From Photobacterium alginatilyticum (GTDB taxonomy: Bacteria; Pseudomonadota; Gammaproteobacteria; Enterobacterales; Vibrionaceae): a DNA stretch of 64,000 nt. The translations under genes and the position numbers were made by a program. Under the pieces are notes generated by a model, which saw only the letters and a program-made list of their open reading frames with translations, was not told where the DNA came from and made no database searches. Positions 1-9,966 of the stretch are shown here, in pieces. The stretch spans positions 372,001 through 436,000 of the forward strand of contig NZ_RSEJ01000001.1 of assembly GCF_009910675.1 (NCBI RefSeq). Reading direction: 5' to 3'. Position 1 is the stretch's first letter. Every line of letters starts with the position of its first letter.

Positions 1-1
1 C

Positions 2-427
2 ATTCACTTCAGCCAACGATGTTTGCTGGAAGTTAAAGAAGCGGAAGATAAAGAGCAAATAGAGGGAGGGGTGATTTACTTCGCTCCCCCCAATTATCAT
101 TTGCTGGTTGAATACAACCAGGCAATAGCGCTTTCGACAGAGGAACGGGTGAATTTTTCCCGCCCTTCTATTGATGTATTGTTTGAAACAGCAGCGGATG
201 CTTATTTAGACGAGTTAGTCGGGGTGGTATTAACCGGCGCAAACTCAGATGGTGCTGCCGGAATGGCACGAATTAAGCAGTTTGGAGGGTTGGCTGTGGT
301 TCAGTCTCCTGAGACCGCAGAGGCTGAAGCTATGCCAAGGGCGGCTATTGAGGCCGCAGACGTTGATTACATCCTTCCCTTGAACGAGATAGGCTGTTTT
401 TTAAATTCACTTTGTACCACTGACTGA
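2..427 (+). CDS. CheB-type protein-glutamate methylesterase, 3' part
   Basis: Only the C-terminal part is in the window; the reading frame is open back to base 2, so the start lies outside. The visible 141 residues match the CheB methylesterase domain: a VKEAED stretch, a YFAPPNYHL strand-turn, RPSIDVLF, and GVVLTGANSDGAAG, which holds the Asp of the family's Ser-His-Asp triad; the catalytic Ser and His would lie upstream. CheB enzymes remove methyl groups from chemoreceptors in the cytoplasm. Whether this copy has a CheB receiver domain or is part of a larger CheB/CheR hybrid cannot be seen. The next gene starts two bases after the stop, so the two are almost certainly cotranscribed, pairing a chemosensory-type enzyme with a cyclic-di-GMP output. 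Confidence 0.85.
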   Translation: MHFSQRCLLEVKEAEDKEQIEGGVIYFAPPNYHLLVEYNQAIALSTEERVNFSRPSIDVLFETAADAYLDELVGVVLTGANSDGAAGMARIKQFGGLAVVQSPETAEAEAMPRAAIEAADVDYILPLNEIGCFLNSLCTTD

Positions 428-429
428 TT

Positions 430-1443
430 ATGGCTATTCCCAAGATACTGATTGTTGATGATAGACCAGAAAACCTGCTGGCTCTGGAAGGCTTGCTTGA
501 CCCTTTTAATGTTGAGCTGATAAAAGCCAACTCAGGCGACGAAGCCTTGGCGCATACGTTGGATCATGACTTTGCATTGATTTTGCTCGATGTACAGATG
601 CCGGGAATGGATGGTTATGAAGTTGCCGAATTAATGCGGGGAAATAAAAAAAATAAACATATCCCGATTATTTTTGTTACCGCAGCCTCAAAGGCCCCTT
701 CGCATATCTTCAGAGGTTATGAGTCAGGCGCTGTTGATTATTTGCTTAAGCCCCTTATTCCTGTGATGTTTCAGAGTAAAGTCGGTATCTTTATCGAACT
801 CTATGAACAGAAAGAAGCGTTGCGCGAAAAAACTCAGGAGTTTGACCGCAAGCTTGTTGAGCTTGAAGAGCTTCAGCAGCAACTTGAAGAAACAAACGAG
901 CAGCTTCTGTTGCTTTCTACCACTGATGGTTTGACGGGATTGTTTAACCGTAGGCGTTTCGACGAAGTGCTTAATGAGGAGTGGAAGCGGGGAACACGTT
1001 CACAGCAGCCGCTTTCTTTTATCATTTTGGATATTGATCATTTCAAGGCCTATAATGACACCTACGGGCATCAGGCTGGAGACGACTGCCTAAGGGAAGT
1101 CGCTCGTACGCTGGCAAGTGTTCCATTGCGTGAGATGGATAAAATAGCCCGCATCGGTGGTGAAGAGTTTGCCATTATACTTCCAGAAACTGACCGTGAA
1201 GGCGTCATGTTGGCGGCAGAGCGGATCAGGGAAAGTATCGATGAGCTGAATATTCCGCATAGCTCTTCGTTGTCACACCAGCATCTGACTATCAGCGTCG
1301 GCGTCTCTACTGTAGTTCCTGATCTGGCATTTTCATCTCGAAAATTGCTGGAGGCTGCAGATGATGCTTTGTATGAAGCAAAGCGCCGTGGCCGGAATTG
1401 TTGTTGTAGCACGGAAGTAATAAATCAGGCTGTGAATTTGTAA
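430..1443 (+). CDS. Response regulator with GGDEF diguanylate cyclase output
   Basis: Residues 1-125 are a receiver domain: acidic pair near D10-D11, phospho-acceptor D54 in LLDVQMPGMDG, T84 and K107. A coiled-coil linker (about 125-163, rich in E, L and Q) leads to a GGDEF domain. The signature is GGEEF at 243-247, preceded by an inhibitory I-site RxxD (R234-D237) at the usual five-residue spacing. It is therefore predicted to be an active, product-inhibited diguanylate cyclase that makes c-di-GMP when the receiver is phosphorylated. The start is two bases after the CheB-like gene, which suggests translational coupling and that a kinase in the cluster to the left phosphorylates both. A strong hairpin terminator follows. 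Function is confident; the input signal is unknown. Confidence 0.92.
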   Translation: MAIPKILIVDDRPENLLALEGLLDPFNVELIKANSGDEALAHTLDHDFALILLDVQMPGMDGYEVAELMRGNKKNKHIPIIFVTAASKAPSHIFRGYESGAVDYLLKPLIPVMFQSKVGIFIELYEQKEALREKTQEFDRKLVELEELQQQLEETNEQLLLLSTTDGLTGLFNRRRFDEVLNEEWKRGTRSQQPLSFIILDIDHFKAYNDTYGHQAGDDCLREVARTLASVPLREMDKIARIGGEEFAIILPETDREGVMLAAERIRESIDELNIPHSSSLSHQHLTISVGVSTVVPDLAFSSRKLLEAADDALYEAKRRGRNCCCSTEVINQAVNL

Positions 1444-1483
1444 TAAGCCAAACTTGTGCTGTAACAATGAGTAGTTCAAATTT

Positions 1484-1520
1484 AAGAGCCCTAATCAATA
1501 CCTGATTAGGGCTCTTCTTT
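1484..1520 (+). terminator. Rho-independent terminator after the response regulator
   Basis: Perfect 14-bp stem (1484-1497 with 1503-1516) around a 5-base loop, followed by CTTTG. It sits between converging genes and could serve both. Confidence 0.8.
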
Positions 1521-1549
1521 GTGGCTTTGGTTTACAACAGATTAGAGTA

Positions 1550-2998
1550 TTAGGCCGTAGCTTGCGTTAATTCGACGGACTGTTTTTTATCGCGCTTAGT
1601 GGCAAGACTATGCAAATGTAAGCCTGACAGTGTTAGGGCGATGCCTGTGATGGAGCCAATAAGCGCGAGAGTGCCAAACCAGAATAAACCGACAAGCGTT
1701 AGTGTCTCTTTCTTAACGTCCTTATAATGGTTGACATTATCGATATACGATGCCATTCGATACACCTGATTAGATAGCGCAAGGGTGTTAGTTTCGATTT
1801 CGATAACGCGAATATCGTAGCGAAGCTTGTTATTGGCTTGCCTGATTTCATTGATGTATTGTTTTTCGCTGGAAAAGGCAATGTCGATTTCATCAAGTTT
1901 GTTGTCTAAGTTCTGAAGTGCGGACTTCTTCTCTTTTAGTAATCGGGCTTCCCTAATAGCAAGGTTCTTGTTGCTGGCGCTTACGGCTTGATTATAGCTA
2001 CGTGTAAGAGAGCTTATTTCATCTTCTTTTTGCTTGATGATGTCATCTTTGAGCGATAGTAAATCAGAGTAATAACCATCGAGGAACTCGACAGACTCAA
2101 AGTCGGCCTTGTTTTGCTTTCCGGTGATAGTCTTGTCGTTTATGTTGCTTAGCTGCTCTTCGACATAGCGTATCTTTTCATCATAATCTCTCCTGACAGA
2201 ATCAGAAGTAAAGAAGTTCGCGTCGTCCAGCGCTTGCTGTTTCTCGATAGTCAGTGAGCTTATCTGATCGAGTAGGCGGGTACGTTCCTTTTGTACCATA
2301 TCAACAGAGCCTTGTGATCGCTCAAGACTAGATTTAAATCTTTCTTCTTTCTTAAGAGAGAGTTCTCTTAGCAACTCTGATTTTTCCAACTTCAGCTTAG
2401 TGAGCTCACTGCGTGCCGTACTCAAAGACCTTCTGAGATCCGGAACATTCTTAGATAGTCGCGCATTTTGTGCCACTAAGCTAGCATGTTGCTGCCGGTA
2501 GTTCTTATCAACCGCCTCTTTGTCAGTAGAGATTTCCTGCGTTTTTACTTCATAGTCTTGTAACGCAATTAGGATGTTTTCGTCGTTGTTCTTGATTTGG
2601 TTTTCAATTTTACTGATCTCAATCTCATTCAAATTGATTTGGTTATTAATTGAAGAGAATGCTCTTTCAAAGCCATTTAGAAGGGTTTCGAAGGTGATTA
2701 GGCATAAGAAGCAGAGCATGATCAGATACATAATAAACGATTTTCTTGAATGCCACAGCCCGATAACAAATGGAATTTTGGTAAGTTCTACCAGTGAGAT
2801 CATGACAAACGGTGCTGAGAGGGTAAATGTACCGATTAGGTTATCGCCATTCAATATCAGCGATATTGAGATGCAAAGGCCGATGAACACAACAATAAGT
2901 TCAACGAACCAGGCTATTTTTCGAAGAAAACGACTGTGTTTGTGGAGGTTATTTAGATCATTGTCTAGATGTGATTCATTTATAGTAGTCATTGACAA
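1550..2998 (-). CDS. Unknown membrane protein with long coiled coil
   Basis: I do not recognise this 482-residue protein. Three hydrophobic segments lie near the N-terminus (about 25-50, 56-78 and 86-108), then a very long Lys/Glu/Leu/Gln-rich coiled-coil region (about 110-410), then one hydrophobic segment (about 433-460) before a short basic tail ending TQATA. The layout, membrane anchors at both ends of a long helical rod, resembles scaffolding or membrane-tethering proteins, but nothing in it names an enzyme. It converges on the response regulator across a shared hairpin. Its upstream region (3000-3100) carries two overlapping inverted repeats that would lie in its leader or promoter. Coding is well supported by length and regular heptad-like composition. 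Confidence 0.75.
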   Translation of the reverse strand: MSMTTINESHLDNDLNNLHKHSRFLRKIAWFVELIVVFIGLCISISLILNGDNLIGTFTLSAPFVMISLVELTKIPFVIGLWHSRKSFIMYLIMLCFLCLITFETLLNGFERAFSSINNQINLNEIEISKIENQIKNNDENILIALQDYEVKTQEISTDKEAVDKNYRQQHASLVAQNARLSKNVPDLRRSLSTARSELTKLKLEKSELLRELSLKKEERFKSSLERSQGSVDMVQKERTRLLDQISSLTIEKQQALDDANFFTSDSVRRDYDEKIRYVEEQLSNINDKTITGKQNKADFESVEFLDGYYSDLLSLKDDIIKQKEDEISSLTRSYNQAVSASNKNLAIREARLLKEKKSALQNLDNKLDEIDIAFSSEKQYINEIRQANNKLRYDIRVIEIETNTLALSNQVYRMASYIDNVNHYKDVKKETLTLVGLFWFGTLALIGSITGIALTLSGLHLHSLATKRDKKQSVELTQATA

Positions 2999-3027
2999 GC
3001 AGACTCTCTTGATTAGGTTTATAAGCC

Positions 3028-3099
3028 ACTGGTTTTATATTCTTTGATTAGGTTACGTATTTATATTTACTGCTAATGGGCAGTAAATATAAAACCAGT
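3028..3099. repeat. Two overlapping, mutually exclusive inverted repeats
   Basis: Arm 3060-3073 pairs perfectly over 14 bp with 3080-3093 (6-base loop). A second 14-bp arm at 3028-3041 pairs perfectly with 3086-3099, using part of the same right arm. Only one pairing can form at a time. The element lies 30-100 bp upstream of the start of the minus-strand coiled-coil gene. Confidence 0.6.
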
Positions 3100-3150
3100 T
3101 TAATTATTGGTTCTTAGTTAGTGGTAAAGGGTTGTTGTTAATGAAATTTT

Positions 3151-3420
3151 TTACGTTGTACTTTCTGTCTGACAACAGCGCAAGTTTAAAATGTCAAAAA
3201 CGGGATACTCTTGTAAACATTGATAAAACCAAGCGATTTTTTTATCGTGAACGATATCAATCGAATAGGACTGCGTTTGCATATGTTCTATCGATAGTAT
3301 TAATAAAATAGAGTTGAAAGGTTTCGGCTCTGCTGGTCTCACTCTGAATCCTGCATCTTGAGCTAGCTTGGGTATATAGCCGTTTTTTTTGTTGCACTCA
3401 CTATGAAAAGTGATGATGAG
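3151..3420 (-). pseudogene. Start-less reading frame, possible regulator remnant
   Basis: The minus-strand frame is open for 89 codons from 3420 down to the stop at 3151 but has no ATG near its beginning. The only plausible starts are a GTG at 3342, preceded by CAGGA, or an internal ATG. The readable part includes NGYIPKLAQDAGFRVRP and ends in YPVFDILNLRCCQTESTT. The first stretch vaguely recalls the effector domain of LysR-type regulators, which are common next to azoreductase genes, but I cannot confirm this. It could equally be a small unknown protein starting at 3342. The rest of the 2998-3598 gap holds only the repeats above and the azoR promoter region. Confidence 0.3.
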
Positions 3421-3516
3421 TTAGGTTTCATGAACAGTATTGAAATTAAATGTTTGTTTTTATTGGTAATAAATAAGGGTCTTAAACGTTCGAAAAATTC
3501 GAATAACTCTAGCTAA

Positions 3517-4278
<762 letters not shown>

Positions 4279-4526
4279 TAGAACTTCTTTAAGATATTGA
4301 TAGATACCGTAATTAAACTTAATCTCCGAATTGATGGATGATCATATTGCGGTAACTAAATATACACAATGTGAATTTTTTCAAAAATTCTATACGTTCA
4401 ACTTCTGTTTAGCTTCAGAGAGTAACCTAAGTCTAAGCCGATTGTTTCTGAAGTATTACAAGCTTAATTTGTTTTACTTAAAGAGACTATTGGTGGTTAC
4501 TATAATATAAAGATGGGGAAATTAAG

Positions 4527-4837
4527 ATGAAAAGGTAAATATTGCGCTATCGTCTGTATTGATTGCATTTTCTTCAATGTCATTTGCTGATATCAGTATT
4601 TCTGACACGCAAAATGGCGCTTGGGTGAAAGTAACAGACAATGGACAGCCGTCTGCAAATGCTGTTGTATCCGTCGAAAATCAACCTCAGGTGAAAGGTA
4701 CTTATCAGACTGATGATAGTGGCCGTGTATTTATTCCACTTTCTTTAAATAGTTCTAGATCTGTAAAATATAAAGCAGTAACTGAAGATGGTAGTGAATT
4801 TAACCGCTTTGCTTTCCATGGTGTTCAGAAGCGTTAA
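4527..4837 (+). pseudogene. Small exported protein, frameshifted in its signal peptide
   Basis: The only well-placed ATG (4527) reads MKR then stop (TAA 4536). If one A is added to the AAAA run at 4530-4533, the frame becomes a textbook signal peptide, MKKVNIALSSVLIAFSSMSFA, leading straight into the 92-codon downstream frame. That frame (from TTG 4559) encodes a mature domain starting DISISDTQNGAWVKV with alternating Gly/Asp turns and a DDSGRVFIPL strand, like small immunoglobulin-like or carboxypeptidase-regulatory folds. I do not know its function. Either the gene is broken in this strain or a base was lost in sequencing. It converges on eptA, 50 bp away. Confidence 0.65.
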
Positions 4838-4888
4838 TTAAAAGACGACCTTGCTGTTACCAAAGCCGCCTTTTCACGGAAGAGAAGG

Positions 4889-6538
4889 CTAGTTACGGCA
4901 CCGGGAAAATATGTCCATTCCCGAATTGTACACTTCCGTTTCTACATCCATAATGCCCAACATCGAGTGAAAGATATTATCTTGTGAGTAGCTGTTCTTT
5001 TCGGCAGCATGTTTAAGGCAATCTGTATTAATCTTTTTACTCTTCGAAAAGCTATTTGAAAACCAAACCATCATCGGCACCTGAGTTTGATGCTCTGGCG
5101 CAAGGCTATACGGTGTTCCATGTAAGTACAAGCCATTTTCACCTAAGGACTCGCCATGATCAGAGATATAGAAGAGCGCTGTATTATATTTGTCTTCTAG
5201 CTGTTTTAGCTTGGCAATGGTTTGGCTTATTACGAAATCTGTATACAAAATAGTATTATCATAAGTATTGATAATCTCCTCCTGGCTACAGTTTTCGATA
5301 TCACTGCGTGGGCAGTCTGGCGTGAAGAAGCGTTTATCCTCAGGGTAGCGTTGATAATAAGTTGGTCCGTGACTGCCAATCAGGTGCAGGGTCAGCATAC
5401 GGTTCCCTTTCATAGCAGAGACATCGTTATCAAAGTTCTCTAGTAGTGCCATGTCGTAGCAGGTGTTTCCATTACACAGATGATCCTGTTTGTTACGATC
5501 TATTTCTTGCTTTGGAATATGTTTGGCTACATCTTTGTCACCACCATCGTTTTCTTTCCATAGAAGTGAAATACCAGCGCGTTGCATGATATCCAGAAAG
5601 TTATCCTGGCTATTGGCGAGTTGTTTATCGTAGTTGTGCTTAGGCAGTGCAGAGTACATGCACGGGACAGAAACAGCAGTAGCGGTACCGCATGAGCTTA
5701 CGTCCTGGAAAGAGTACAGCCCCAGATCACGGGTATATTGGTTGGTAGGACGATCATAGCCGTTAAGCTCGTAGTTTTGAGCCCGGGCCGTTTCTCCCAG
5801 CACAAAAACAAAAAGTGTAGGCTTAGACTGTGCTGTTGCCAAAGCCGCATTGCTTTGCCTGGCATCCAGACCTATTTGTTGGTACTCGACAGGTTCCGCA
5901 AAATAGGTATTGTTGATGTATTTTGCAGCGCTATACATATAATGGGTCGGGATGATCATTTTCTTCAGGTAGCTGTTGTTTCGGCCGACTGAACTATAGT
6001 CTTTGTAAAAGAAAAAGGCGATGATGGCAATGATAACCAATGAGGCGGCCATTGAAGTCATTTTCATCACGATGAAGTGCACTGCTCCTTTGTCATTCTT
6101 AATCTTAACTTTCCATAGAAATAGAGCAGGCAGTACACCCATTACCATTGTCCAGAAAACGGAGTAATTGCTAAGGTATGATGTTGCTTCGCTGGTATCT
6201 GTTTCAAAGATGTTTTCTATCATGCCGTAGTCAAAAATCACGCCGTAGTTGTACATAGCGTAGCTGACCATACTGGATACAATAAGCAAGAGGGTAAAGA
6301 TAGGACGCGATAAGTAAGGCCAACTAAATAAATTGAAGATAAAGTTAAAGGCCGCAAAAAAGAACACCGGAATCGAAATGATGAAGCCAAGCTTTACGCT
6401 ATCTAACTTGCTTAAGATCGCGTTCAGTTCGGATAATACCGGAAAGTTTATGATGAGTGAAAAGTAGAGTGCCAGCAATACTGGCAAACTGATAAAGGAT
6501 ATTTTCTTATAAGATAAGAAATTTATAAATTTATTCAT
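4889..6538 (-). CDS. eptA: Lipid A phosphoethanolamine transferase
   Basis: Inner-membrane enzyme that transfers phosphoethanolamine from phosphatidylethanolamine to lipid A on the periplasmic face, lowering negative charge and cationic peptide binding. The first 190 residues contain about five membrane spans. The soluble alkaline-phosphatase-like domain follows, with metal ligand Glu in LGETARAQN, nucleophile Thr in CGTATAVSVPC, and SDHGESLGENG with His/Asp metal ligands. The Cys pairs typical of EptA/MCR enzymes are present (CGTATAVSVPC, CNGNTC, CPRSDIENC). Length (549) is normal. It is single-gene, with a long AT-rich upstream region. Symbol eptA fits best; other phosphoethanolamine transferases of this fold cannot be fully excluded. 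Confidence 0.92.
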   Translation of the reverse strand: MNKFINFLSYKKISFISLPVLLALYFSLIINFPVLSELNAILSKLDSVKLGFIISIPVFFFAAFNFIFNLFSWPYLSRPIFTLLLIVSSMVSYAMYNYGVIFDYGMIENIFETDTSEATSYLSNYSVFWTMVMGVLPALFLWKVKIKNDKGAVHFIVMKMTSMAASLVIIAIIAFFFYKDYSSVGRNNSYLKKMIIPTHYMYSAAKYINNTYFAEPVEYQQIGLDARQSNAALATAQSKPTLFVFVLGETARAQNYELNGYDRPTNQYTRDLGLYSFQDVSSCGTATAVSVPCMYSALPKHNYDKQLANSQDNFLDIMQRAGISLLWKENDGGDKDVAKHIPKQEIDRNKQDHLCNGNTCYDMALLENFDNDVSAMKGNRMLTLHLIGSHGPTYYQRYPEDKRFFTPDCPRSDIENCSQEEIINTYDNTILYTDFVISQTIAKLKQLEDKYNTALFYISDHGESLGENGLYLHGTPYSLAPEHQTQVPMMVWFSNSFSKSKKINTDCLKHAAEKNSYSQDNIFHSMLGIMDVETEVYNSGMDIFSRCRN

Positions 6539-7189
6539 GGTGTTATCAAATCGTATGGTTTGGATTTATAGTCAAATTACCGTCCTGATAAGAACCGCAA
6601 ATATAAGCGTGGTAAGAAAAGCCTATTTCAGACCCTGTAGAGAATAACCCGTTGCATGAATAATACGGGTTAATCCTTTTTCTCCTGGTTTCATAATCTC
6701 TTCAGTATTGTTAGGCAGCCTTTACCAAATAAGCTTACTTACGAAGTGACTTTAAAGGCTGTATAGTGAATAAAACGTGAAAAATGCCGCTTGGACATCC
6801 AGTTAATCTGAATGCAATTAAAGTCGAATTAAGAGAGAAATTAAATATGCGGTATGTAAGTCCCTGTCATGGAGCATGCACAATGTATTTAAATGTATTA
6901 TTGAACTTTGGCTTTTAGGGGAAATCTAATTAAAATTTTAGTTTGAGCTGAGCTTGTTTAACTTTGCTTTTAGTCTTTTATTAGTAAGACGCTCCATATG
7001 ATTATGAAAGTGTATGCTCATCATTTCCTTAACTATATTAATGTTATTTACTGAGTTTTCATTATATTTGGCGGTTGTTTTGCCAAGTGGCGGGAAAATT
7101 TCCCGTTCTATTACTTCCATCACTGTTTGTACGGCATCACAATTTATATATTCACCGCTTGTTGTAAGCCCGTTTTTATGGAGAAAAAG
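6539..7189. other. Intergenic region between eptA and the kinase gene
   Basis: AT-rich region holding the divergent promoters of eptA (minus) and the InaA-type kinase (plus). A 60-codon minus-strand frame (6938-7120) with a helical, basic sequence is possible, but it has no ribosome-binding site and is not called. The only clear structure is the palindrome at 7091-7105. Confidence 0.4.
7091..7105. promoter_or_regulatory. 15-bp palindrome upstream of kinase gene
   Basis: CGGGAAA-A-TTTCCCG is a perfect 7+1+7 palindrome 85 bp before the kinase start. It could be a regulator binding site; no T-run follows, so it is not a terminator. Confidence 0.35.
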
Positions 7190-8293
7190 ATGATGGAACA
7201 ACAACGACAACAAGCACAGCTCGATTTTGTTAGCAGCGGACAAAACATTACTGTCGGTACTTTGGAAGGCCTGCCAATGGCTTTGGAGCAGCTCAAAACG
7301 ACGACACCTCAGTCCGATTATGTGGTGGAAACTTTTAGTTCGGGTCTGACTGCAGTGGTATATCACCTGAGAATTGGCGACACAGAGTGGACATTAAAAC
7401 AAAAGAGGGAAGAGAGCTTAGTCAAAAATATTGATGGTCAGACTTCATTTTTAAATGAGGTTCAGCGAAGACGAGATATTACACAGCTAAAGCAAAGTGA
7501 TCCCGATAGCTTTAAGCACATCGTTGATACTCAATTTGCATCTTATCAAGATGGTATTATTCTTTCGCCGTGGATTGAGGGCGAGCGGTTACACACCTTA
7601 TCTGGTGATATCTTCCAGCAGATATTCTCAGCTATTGTTAGCCTCGAGCTGAATGGATTGTTTGAATGGGATTTTTGCCCGGGCAATATCTTGCTAGACA
7701 GCAAGGGAAGAATAAAACTATTTGATTTCGGCTATATGTATCAGTTTGATCCCCTGCAGCACTTTAATAGCAACGGTAGAGCAACACCGTTATTTCATGG
7801 TATCGAGCGGTTCGAAACTCGTTTCTTGTTTGATTATTTTTTGAAGAACCCCTCAAACTTATCAGCAGAAGCGCTTTTTGATTTATACCGGGTCGAGAAA
7901 CAATGTGCCCTGACGGCCTATCAGTACAAGTTGAAACAACTGTTAGCACTTGAGGCGGATCAGCCTGTGATTGACCACCTTGAAGGATTGACCCTGCGCT
8001 GGCAGCGTGCGCTGGATAATAACGAGGCCCTTAATGAGCTTTATCTTGTTGAAAGTTATCGTTCGAGTTTGCTCGACCTACTCGATGATCTTCATGGCAA
8101 GTCATGCAGTGTTTATACGCTTAAAAAAGCTGATTGGGTATTAGAGCTCGTTGAGCTTCACTTCGATCAGTTGAGGGCGAGTGATGCATTCTTTTTTGGT
8201 GACGAGACACTGGAGAAACACGAATTAGTGGCCAAGTTTACCCGTCTGCGTAAAGATGCCGAAAAGTATCAGTTGGAAGAAGCGGTGAGCTAA
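7190..8293 (+). CDS. InaA/lipopolysaccharide-kinase-like protein
   Basis: Eukaryotic-like/RIO-type kinase fold of the lipopolysaccharide kinase (InaA) family. The catalytic loop is present as FEWDFCPGNILLD (Asp and Asn), followed by KLFDFGYMY, equivalent to DFG. An upstream Lys in EWTLKQKR could be the ATP-binding lysine. A helical C-terminal 150 residues of unknown role follow. ATG 7190 is chosen because GGAG lies six bases upstream; a longer TTG start at 7127 would add an unlikely Cys-rich leader. Family members phosphorylate LPS sugars or related substrates, and the neighbour is the lipid A modifier eptA, but the substrate here is not shown by the sequence. Confidence 0.75.
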   Translation: MMEQQRQQAQLDFVSSGQNITVGTLEGLPMALEQLKTTTPQSDYVVETFSSGLTAVVYHLRIGDTEWTLKQKREESLVKNIDGQTSFLNEVQRRRDITQLKQSDPDSFKHIVDTQFASYQDGIILSPWIEGERLHTLSGDIFQQIFSAIVSLELNGLFEWDFCPGNILLDSKGRIKLFDFGYMYQFDPLQHFNSNGRATPLFHGIERFETRFLFDYFLKNPSNLSAEALFDLYRVEKQCALTAYQYKLKQLLALEADQPVIDHLEGLTLRWQRALDNNEALNELYLVESYRSSLLDLLDDLHGKSCSVYTLKKADWVLELVELHFDQLRASDAFFFGDETLEKHELVAKFTRLRKDAEKYQLEEAVS

Positions 8294-8349
8294 AGGGCGT
8301 GTATGGTTATGAAGGTGGTGGATCGGTTTTATCGGTCTATCATCGAACC

Positions 8350-9552
8350 CTAATCTATTACGGCTTGATTCTTACCATTACGTTTAGCTTCATACAGGGC
8401 TTTATCTGCGCGTGAGAGCAAATGTGTCATGGTATGGTCGTCATGTGTAAGTGCGGCAATACCCAAGCTGATAGTGAAGCCAAGCTGCGAGTTTGTGGTT
8501 GTGATGGCTTGTCTGGCGACATCTTTGCGCAGTCGCTGTGCGATAAGCTCTGCTTGTTCGATGCTGGTGTCAGGGAGCAATAATACAAATTCTTCTCCGC
8601 CCCAGCGTCCGATGTGATCGCTTTGGCGAATGTTATTGCGGCAGGTAGCGGCGAACTGTTTCAATACTTCATCCCCAGTATGGTGTCCGTGCTGGTCGTT
8701 GATGGATTTGAAGTCATCGATGTCGATTAGAACACAGCATAACGGTAATGAAAGAGCCTGGTGGCTACGAAACTGCTGGTCAAGTATCTCGGTCATTGCA
8801 CGACGGTTGATAAGTTCAGTAAGACCGTCATAGTTGGCTCGGTGCTCGAGTTGTTCACGGAGCCGGTGTTGTTTGGTGATATCCATTGTTGTGACCTGAA
8901 CAACGCGTTCGCCATTCCAGGTAACGGGTCGTGATAGCAACCCCAACCATACAGCTGAGCCGTCGAGGCGGTAGCATTTTGCCTCGGTTTTTATCGTACT
9001 TTTTCGTCCGGATAACAGGGCTCGGTTATTGCGATGAGCCTGTTCATGAAATGCGGGGTCGTAAAAGGGCAGGATTGAATCGCTGGCGACTAACGCCTGT
9101 TCATTGCTAAAGCCCAATGCTTGCGCGTAAGCCTGGTTGCAAAACAGCGGTTTGAAGTTTCGGTGAACAAGAATACCCTGTATCGAACCATCAACAAGCT
9201 CACGGTACCGTTGTTCGCTGGCATGTAGTTTTTTCACTGTATCGACATAATTGCTCAGATCAACAACTGTTGTCTGGATTGCTGACTCACCTTGCCAGTC
9301 AACAATATGATCGACAGTTAATACAACAAATTCATTACCTTCGCTATCGATATTTCGATAAGTTTTCAAGCCGGGTTTTTCTTCTCCAGACATGATGGCG
9401 TTATATGTCTGGATAGCGTTAGTTCGCTGATGAGGTGCAATAAGGTGCAGTAAACTGTCGAGTGCAAGCATTTCCTCGCCAGTGTGGTAGCCGAAGAATT
9501 GCGCGTAAATATCATCGGCATATAAGGGGGTGAAGTTTCTGTGGATCACCAC
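8350..9552 (-). CDS. PAS-PAS-GGDEF diguanylate cyclase
   Basis: Two PAS sensor domains (about 1-110 and 118-232), each with the HRNF.PL..N/D motif, then a GGDEF domain (about 235-400). The signature GGEEF is intact and the I-site RQSD lies five residues before it, so an active, feedback-inhibited c-di-GMP synthase is predicted. The N-terminus is uncertain: the frame stays open 17 codons upstream of the GTG at 9552 and the added residues (ending FLIDSHYG) complete the first PAS strand. However, that stretch has no ATG, GTG or TTG before an in-frame stop; ATT near 9597 is the only near-start with an AGGTGA ahead. No transmembrane segment or signal peptide, so it is a cytoplasmic sensor. Confidence 0.85.
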   Translation of the reverse strand: MVIHRNFTPLYADDIYAQFFGYHTGEEMLALDSLLHLIAPHQRTNAIQTYNAIMSGEEKPGLKTYRNIDSEGNEFVVLTVDHIVDWQGESAIQTTVVDLSNYVDTVKKLHASEQRYRELVDGSIQGILVHRNFKPLFCNQAYAQALGFSNEQALVASDSILPFYDPAFHEQAHRNNRALLSGRKSTIKTEAKCYRLDGSAVWLGLLSRPVTWNGERVVQVTTMDITKQHRLREQLEHRANYDGLTELINRRAMTEILDQQFRSHQALSLPLCCVLIDIDDFKSINDQHGHHTGDEVLKQFAATCRNNIRQSDHIGRWGGEEFVLLLPDTSIEQAELIAQRLRKDVARQAITTTNSQLGFTISLGIAALTHDDHTMTHLLSRADKALYEAKRNGKNQAVID

Positions 9553-9966
9553 GCCATAGTGGGAATCTATCAGAAATCGTTTGTCAAAAGTGGGAATAAC
9601 GTTTACTCACCTATTGCTTTAGCTAGATGTCAGGCTATTTCTAGCTCAACCCATAGTGTCAGAATCCCACTCATTGAAATAAACTTCAAGAGACAGAGGA
9701 TGTGAATACCAATTATTTGAGCGTAGTCGTGAAAAATAGTAATTTTCGTCTGTTGTTCTGGATGACAGTGTATGAAAAACAATGTCTTTAATGTGTTGAC
9801 TTTTTTATGGTCTTTGATGCTGTGGAATTAATTGCTTAGTTATAGGTTTGGTAATAATTGATAGGGCAGGAGTTAATAACAAGCAGTGTTAAGAAATATA
9901 TTATCGCCATGTATGAAAGAGGATATACATCCTCTTTCAGGCGCTTAGCTAATATAAGAGGCATGA
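9553..9966. other. Intergenic region
   Basis: AT-rich, between two minus-strand genes. I see no RNA gene, strong hairpin or convincing reading frame beyond the possible extension of the PAS-GGDEF start. Confidence 0.3.

Noticed and set aside
6938..7366. 142-codon minus-strand frame before the kinase gene
   Set aside because: It overlaps the start of the kinase gene antisense and lacks a ribosome-binding site. A 60-residue version from 7120 remains possible but unsupported.
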